Assembly (NCBI GenBank): GCA_030278955.1
Contig: JAOANR010000002.1
Location: 29,126,057-29,190,056, forward strand
Direction: 5' to 3'
From: Hygrophila difformis
Taxonomy: Eukaryota > Streptophyta > Magnoliopsida > Lamiales > Acanthaceae
DNA: 64,000 bases
The position numbers were made by a program, and so were the translations under genes. The notes beneath the pieces are model-generated. The model saw only the letters and a program-made list of their open reading frames with translations. It had not been told where the DNA came from and ran no database searches. Within the stretch, counting starts at the first letter, position 1, and every line of letters starts with the position of its first letter. This document shows positions 58,994 through 64,000 of the stretch, one piece after another.

Positions 58994-59881
58994 TCATTGA
59001 TTGAACTCTCTATTTTCTGGCTTCCTCTGACCATCATTTCTTCCTTGGTCATTTCCCCTTCTGAAGTGATTTCCGGTGTTGTTGTTTCGGTTCTTCTTAT
59101 CAAAGCTATTCGGGCCCTTGCTCGATTCTCCATGGTCTTTTCTCTTCAGCTGCTGCACCCGGGCGATCGCCACCGCTCGGTCATAAACAGCTTGCAGGGT
59201 GGTGTACTGTCCTCCCACCAAAATCTCTCCGATGCTGAGGTTCAGCCCCATTTCAAACTTCTGGGCTTTGTCCGCATCAGTCGGCACAAGCCTTGGAGCG
59301 AAACGGACAAGTTCCTTAAACTTCGCATAATATTCCTGAACTGTCTGGGTGCCTTGACGAAGATTGATGAACTCTTCGTACTTAGCAGATTTCGTGCTGA
59401 GGGGATAAAACCTCTCTCTCATCATTTCCTTGAACTCCTCCCAAAAGTAGACATGCTCACCATCCGCCAGTCCTCCTTGGTGGTTCTGCCACCATTCATC
59501 AGCTTCTCCACTTAAGTAGTATACCGCCACTCCCACTTTCTCGTTTTCGGGACACCTGACGGCGTTTAGCAGCTTATCGAAAGTCCTGATCCAGTCCTCC
59601 AGCTTTGAGGGAACCTCCTATCCCTCATAATGGGGCGGCTTGTAGGGATTTACCATCGCCAAGTAGTTTATTCGAGCCGCTAGAGGTGGCACTGCTGCCT
59701 ATGCTTGATTGACTTCCGCGTTTCCCAAAGCAACGAGGACTTGTTCGACTGTCCTAAGTCGCTCATCGAGTGCATTGGGAGCTGGGTTAGCTTGGCCTCC
59801 AGGATTTGGTGGGTTCGCACCGGCTGGAGCGTTAGCATCATTCACTGGAATCTCAACTCGGGGTCTCCCTCTCGGCGGCAT
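58994..59881 (-). pseudogene. Gypsy 2 gag, interrupted
   Basis: The start is the ATG at 59879-59881 (MPPRGRPRVEI). The gag domain follows with YYLSGEADEWW and QEYYAKFKELVRFAPRL, and it continues without the frameshift seen in gypsy 1 ([15 protein letters not shown]). In-frame stops lie near 59699 and 59620, and the reading frame is lost again near 58990. Confidence 0.8.
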
Positions 59882-60211
59882 TCTGATGATCAAGCACGCA
59901 GAGGTTAGATTCGCAGTTAGATGTAGGTTAGTAGTCAAGTTAGACTACGATTATAGTTCAATCTCATAGGTTTTAAGCGCGAAAGAACACAGGAAAGAGA
60001 AGGGAAAAACAAGTACTAGATTCCATTAGATAATGACAATTTGATAAACAAGGAACTACATCAATACATAGCAATAGATTACCACTATGTAAAATGTGGT
60101 AACGATATGATAAACAAGATGTGATAATACTAATACGCAGAGTTAAGAAATGAAATACTAAATAAGATAAGCAAGGCAAAGATCCAGCCAACAGAAAACA
60201 CATGTCACGGC

Positions 60212-60667
60212 CTAAAGCAGATAGTTAGGGGAGTAGCCGAGCATCCTACGGTCGGCCTCAATCTCCACATCAGTATCAAGAGGCAGTGGAGGGTTCTCCA
60301 CAACCTCCTCGGGCTCATCGTCCACAGTGTCGACGTACTCGTCAGGATCCGCTTCCTCTTCCTCCTCCATCTCCGGCTCAGGATTGAGCTGATTCTGCAG
60401 CCCATTCAATACCTCCTCCAGTGCAAACATACGGCCCTGCAGCATATGAACGTGATGACGACAGTCTTCAAACTCGGTCTCCAGTGTAGTTTGGCGCGCA
60501 GTAACTTGATTATTCCTAATGGTCAATGCCTCAATCTTTTCTTCCAAGGACCTAATATGGTTCCTGTCGTTTCCGGCATCCCTACGCATGTGGCGAAGCT
60601 CGTGCATAATGTCGGACATGGAACATAGTGAGCGCATGATGGAATCTAGCAACCTCGGATCGTCCAT
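60212..60667 (-). CDS. Gypsy 2 leader ORF, coiled-coil acidic-tail protein
   Basis: A 151-codon sense ORF upstream of gag. Residues about 25-95 form a probable coiled coil (RSLEEKIEALTIRNNQV, QTTLETEFEDCRHHVHM, MFALEEVLNGLQNQL). The tail is acidic (EPEMEEEEEADPDEYVD). The layout matches the 111-codon ORF of gypsy 1, but the sequences have diverged strongly. It remains open although gag and pol are full of stops. I recognise no domain, and function is unknown. Confidence 0.6.
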   Translation of the reverse strand: MDDPRLLDSIMRSLCSMSDIMHELRHMRRDAGNDRNHIRSLEEKIEALTIRNNQVTARQTTLETEFEDCRHHVHMLQGRMFALEEVLNGLQNQLNPEPEMEEEEEADPDEYVDTVDDEPEEVVENPPLPLDTDVEIEADRRMLGYSPNYLL

Positions 60668-60734
60668 CTAATCATACAAGTTTTATATTAAGGGATTTGA
60701 CACATTATAAAAATTTTGTTAATGCACATGCATT

Positions 60735-60758
60735 CCCCCCCCCCCCCCCCCCCCCCAA
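60735..60758 (-). repeat. 24-base G run (element sense) in the gypsy 2 leader
   Basis: Twenty-four C on the plus strand give an uninterrupted G run in the element's sense strand, 68 bases upstream of the leader ORF start. Gypsy 1 has a much shorter run (about eight or nine) at the matching place near 31228. Confidence 0.9.
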
Positions 60759-60871
60759 AATAATAATTTTAAGACTTGTCGAATTTTCGAGGTATACTTT
60801 TCCATGGGTTTTAAAATAAAATTTCTTGTCCATGAAAATAATATTTAAAATGCTTAAAAATAATATTTAAT

Positions 60872-63353
60872 TGTAATAACCGTAAATTTTAAAATATAAA
60901 AATAGGAATTAATCCAATAGGAGAGAAGGTTTTGTTTCCGAGAACCCGTAGACGCGGAAATGCACGGAAGCCAAAGGACGACGAATTAGAACCCAACGGT
61001 CTTAGGATTTCAAGCATGAAATCGAATTGAGACGAAATAAATTTATGATGAGAAGCATAGTCCGAAAATGACCCGGAAAATCGAGCGCGAAAACGGGGAA
61101 GGATAGAAGTCCGTAAGAAACGAGAAAAAGACCCGACGGATCGGATCGCATGGACCCGCCCGGACCGCAGTCCAGGCGAGTCCCGCGCACTGGCCGGGCG
61201 GGGTTTGGCCAAAAGGCGCGCCAACCCCGCGTGGCCCTACAGGTTTTGGCAACTTGCGCGTTTTCGGCGATTTCTTACCATAATTCGACCTCCCGACTTT
61301 GGAAAGCAGATTTTGGCCGAAGGGGGAAGCTTTTAGGCGAACTAGGGCTGCCTCCCCACCCTTTCCATCAGTCACCAATCACCTTCTACTCTCCCAAACT
61401 CTCTCCAAAGCCAAAACACTTTCCGGCGACTTCCCGACGACTTTCCGATCACTTCCCGGCGACGAAAACCGACGAAGGAGGCATAGAATACAAGATCCCT
61501 AGTGTTCTAATCTGTGGTAAGTCGTTCATAGATTTCCATTTAAGTTTTTGAACCCGAAAACTCGATCTAACATTGGATTTCTTCGTCCGATTCGAAATCG
61601 TGGCCAAAGTCGGAAGCTTGACGTTGAGGAGATCCGTTCGTAGGATTTTGGACGAGCCAGCGACCTTAGGACGACCCAAAACTCCCTATCACTGTAAGTT
61701 GAGCCTTCCGTATCAATACGGGTGATTTCGTGGCGTCCGGTATAGGCGTAATGTAACGAAACGTAAAAATCGAAATTAAAAACCCCAACTTGCGCAGTTT
61801 CTGTATTCGGCCTAAAACTCATATTTCAAGGATTCAATCCGAGAAACTCAAAACTAGACTTTTAATCCTAACACATAAATCTAGGTTGTGTAAAAATTTT
61901 AGACATTTTCGTTAACGTTTGCTATTTTAAATCGCATCGAAAAGAAACTGTTTTGACAAACGTGTTGAAATCTGCCTATGAACATGTTCGAACTTAGTGA
62001 ATTTATTTCTATATTTTCTAGTCCGATTTGATCTTTACAATCTAAATGAAAGTTGTAGATAATCATGTCTAGTATGTGCATATAAAATTTCAGAATTTTT
62101 GGTGTCCATTTGATATGTTAAAAAGTCGAAATTTTGAACTGTGTCAAACCCGAGTTCGGACAGATTTCTGATTGCATAATAAAATCGATTTTTGACATGT
62201 TTCCTCAACTTATTTCGAAAAAGTTAAAACACGAAAGTTGTTCGTTAGGGTGTTTTGCATAAACTGTGAAGATTTCAGATTTTTCGGACTTAAATCGAAT
62301 TTTTAAATTGAAAAGGCGCAAACTGTGACGCCAAGATACTTTTAAATCGAAGGATTTTGAAAATTCGAAACGAATGATCAAAGATTGAAATACGAAACAT
62401 CTATACTTTTGAAAAACCCCGATACATTAAATCTAAACGATACATGAGATACTTGGCGGAGGGTGAGTGCTCTGCAGGGTGCCCCTCTAGCCTTTCTCTT
62501 CGGGCCTATAATGGACGAGAGAATTTGATGAGATATTACGCCAATCGGCGGGAGATACACGGCCTACTCTCTCGGGTTGTCCGTATGGATTTCTCGAGGC
62601 TCCGGAGTGTTACTGGGTATGGCAGATACGGCTGCGGCCGCCGGATCACCGGCTAAACGAGATACTTACGAAACGGCTGCGGCCGCCGGATCACCGGCTA
62701 TACTAAACACTGAGAAATGGTTACGTAACGGGGGAAAAAGAAGAATTAATATTTTTAAGTATTTATTTATTTTTGCATGTTTTTAAATTATGCATTTAAA
62801 TTATGTCTTTAAATTTCGTATCATGTCTAAATTGCTATTGTGTGTTAAATGCATGTTCAAGTACACAATTAAAATATTATTTCCTTTAAATTTTGTGAAT
62901 GCATGTTAGGAGTGAAATTTTAAATCATCTAAATAAATCCCTTTATTGCTATGTTAGGATCGACTTACTCAGTATTTTATATACTGATAAAATTGTTGTT
63001 TTCTCTTTTCCTTTCAGAGTATGAAGATAATGCATTAGCATATGCATTGGGGGATGGAAAAACTTAAACATTGTTTTTATTGCTTTTTTTCGATACTTGC
63101 ATAACGGGCATGTAAATCCCGAGTTTTGGCTATGTCGGCCCACTTTACATTTTCCGCTGCGATATATTATTACTACTACTATATGTGTGGATGCCACTTA
63201 TTATTATTTTTAAATAGATTCCGGACTTGTTTTTAAATCTTTTTGCAATACCTATAGCCTTGCATCTCTTTGGCAAGCTCGGAGAATCCGTGTCTTGCTA
63301 GAGAGATGTGGCGGTGACATCCCGGCCTGGGTTATCAAATCCGGGGTGTTACA
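60872..63353 (+). repeat. Gypsy 3 5' LTR
   Basis: A 2482-bp LTR shares GGGTGAGTGCTCTGCAGGGT (62461 onwards) with the other LTRs of the window. A 28-bp GC-rich unit beginning ACGGCTGCGGCCGCC occurs twice, at 62628-62655 and 62673-62700 (period 45). Gypsy 1 has one copy at the same place. Confidence 0.85.
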
Positions 63354-63356
63354 AGT

Positions 63357-63369
63357 TGGTATCAGAGCC
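63357..63369 (+). other. Primer binding site of gypsy 3
   Basis: TGGTATCAGAGCC begins three bases after the LTR and is complementary to the 3' end of initiator methionine tRNA, as in gypsy 1. Confidence 0.9.
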
Positions 63370-63809
63370 CGGAATATTTTTTTTAGCTACTATTATTATT
63401 ATTTTAAAATATTTTGAACTAAGTATTACTTTTAAATTTATTATTATCATTATTATTTTTAAGACTACTAGTATTTTAGCCCAAAATTGAGCCCAAAAAT
63501 TTTCTTACCCAATTAGTATAATATTTTGAGCCCAAAAGGGGGTTGAATTATTTTGACCCAATAATAATAATTATTTATTTTAAGCCCAACCATTTCGGCC
63601 CAAATACCCATGTTCTATTTCTTAAGTCCTAATTATTATTTTTGGCCAATATAGAGGCCCAACTTCTTAAATCCACGATTAAATTTAAAAATACATTAAA
63701 ATTAATTGCTGGGGGGATTGCATATGCATATTCATGTAGATTTAAATTCCTGCATCTCTTGACTTTTATTCGAAACATGACCTGACTCTAACCTTCTTGT
63801 TGACATTAG

Positions 63810-64000
63810 ATGGCCGCCCCAAACGCGAACATGATCAACCTACTAATGAGGTTGATTGAGGCGTACCTCGAATCTCCTCAAAACGTGAACAACTTCAGAC
63901 TAAGGGTAGAACAAATGGGAGCTAACCTGGGTCACCTAACTAATCTGGGCTAAGCAGGACATCAAGATATAACCCAACTCCAAATCCAAATCAATGAACT
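63810..64000 (+). pseudogene. Gypsy 3 leader ORF, partial and interrupted
   Basis: The ATG at 63810-63812 opens a frame reading MAAPNANMINLLMRLIEAYL, then FRLRVEQMGANLGHL. A TAA at 63951-63953 interrupts it. The same frame continues with helical text (DITQLQIQINE) to the window edge. It sits where gypsy 1 and 2 carry their coiled-coil ORFs and likely is the third member of that set. The tail is not visible. Confidence 0.5.

Larger units (their letters stand above)
52519..60871 (-). mobile_element. Ty3/gypsy chromovirus 2 (degenerate, 5' end cut off)
   Basis: A minus-strand relative of gypsy 1 has its 3' LTR at 52519-55079, then pol (55085-58921), gag (about 58994-59881) and a leader ORF (60212-60667). 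The sequence stops at 60871, where a plus-strand LTR begins, so its primer site and 5' LTR are cut off or lie beyond the window. Lesions are many: stops in gag near 59620 and 59699, an 8-bp insertion near 57810, a deletion with stops near 57410, a frameshift near 55730 and a stop near 55390. The RT box keeps FIDDIL. It was active earlier than gypsy 1. Confidence 0.88.
60872..64000 (+). mobile_element. Ty3/gypsy element 3 (5' part, runs off the window)
   Basis: A plus-strand 5' LTR (60872-63353) starts TGTAATAACCG and ends GGGGTGTTACA. The initiator-Met primer site TGGTATCAGAGCC follows at 63357-63369, then a leader and the start of a small ORF at 63810. It interrupts gypsy 2 in the leader. 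The duplicated target would be TTAAT (60867-60871); its partner is outside the window. Gag and pol are not visible. Confidence 0.85.

Overview
This is nuclear DNA from a flowering plant, and the gene relationships point to a eudicot. Coding sequence is split by many GT-AG introns, Ty3/gypsy retroelements carry a methionine-tRNA primer site, and intact genes are conserved plant genes. I cannot name the species. Only two genes look complete: an EARLY FLOWERING 3 (ELF3) orthologue (43855-47890, minus) and a 3'-5' exonuclease/KH protein gene just downstream of it (37399-42715, minus). In Arabidopsis the counterparts of these genes also lie close together, so this part looks like conserved chromosomal backbone.

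Positions 1684-35904 are a different kind of DNA. They look like two head-to-tail Helitron transposons of one family (about 1684-13731 and 13732-35904). Each ends in a GC-rich hairpin followed by CTAG and then a T. Between the ends lie exon-and-intron fragments of about 15 unrelated genes, all on the plus strand: RH22-type DEAD-box helicase, a TFIIIC-like WD40 protein, phytochelatin synthase, aleurain protease, an OCRE-like protein, aspartate aminotransferase, PAA-type copper ATPase, a CHX-like exchanger, RHD3, a FUBP-like KH protein, CUL1, a type-B response regulator, PAH/lipin, a CHY1-like hydrolase and a TBC Rab-GAP. Splice phase is kept within many fragments, but premature stops, frameshifts and truncations show that none encodes a full protein. 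No RepHel gene is visible, so the Helitrons appear non-autonomous.

A Ty3/gypsy chromovirus on the minus strand (22874-34566, target duplication GATGG, LTRs about 98% alike by eye) is inserted in an intron of the CHY1-like fragment. A hAT-like MITE sits in its leader. A second stack of gypsy elements fills 50203-64000: a plus-strand LTR (50203) is cut by a minus-strand element (52519), which is in turn cut by a plus-strand element (60872) running off the window. All three elements with a visible leader carry a small sense ORF between primer site and gag. In two it encodes a coiled coil plus acidic tail; in the third it is partial. Other mobile DNA includes a hAT-like element directly after the second Helitron end (35933-36957), a Stowaway-type MITE (35109-35290) and a large fold-back element (48512-49854) just upstream of ELF3.

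The main novelty is the serial, same-strand gene-fragment capture by tandem Helitrons. Next come the extra leader ORF shared by the gypsy elements and a five-copy array of tRNA B-box-like motifs in one LTR.
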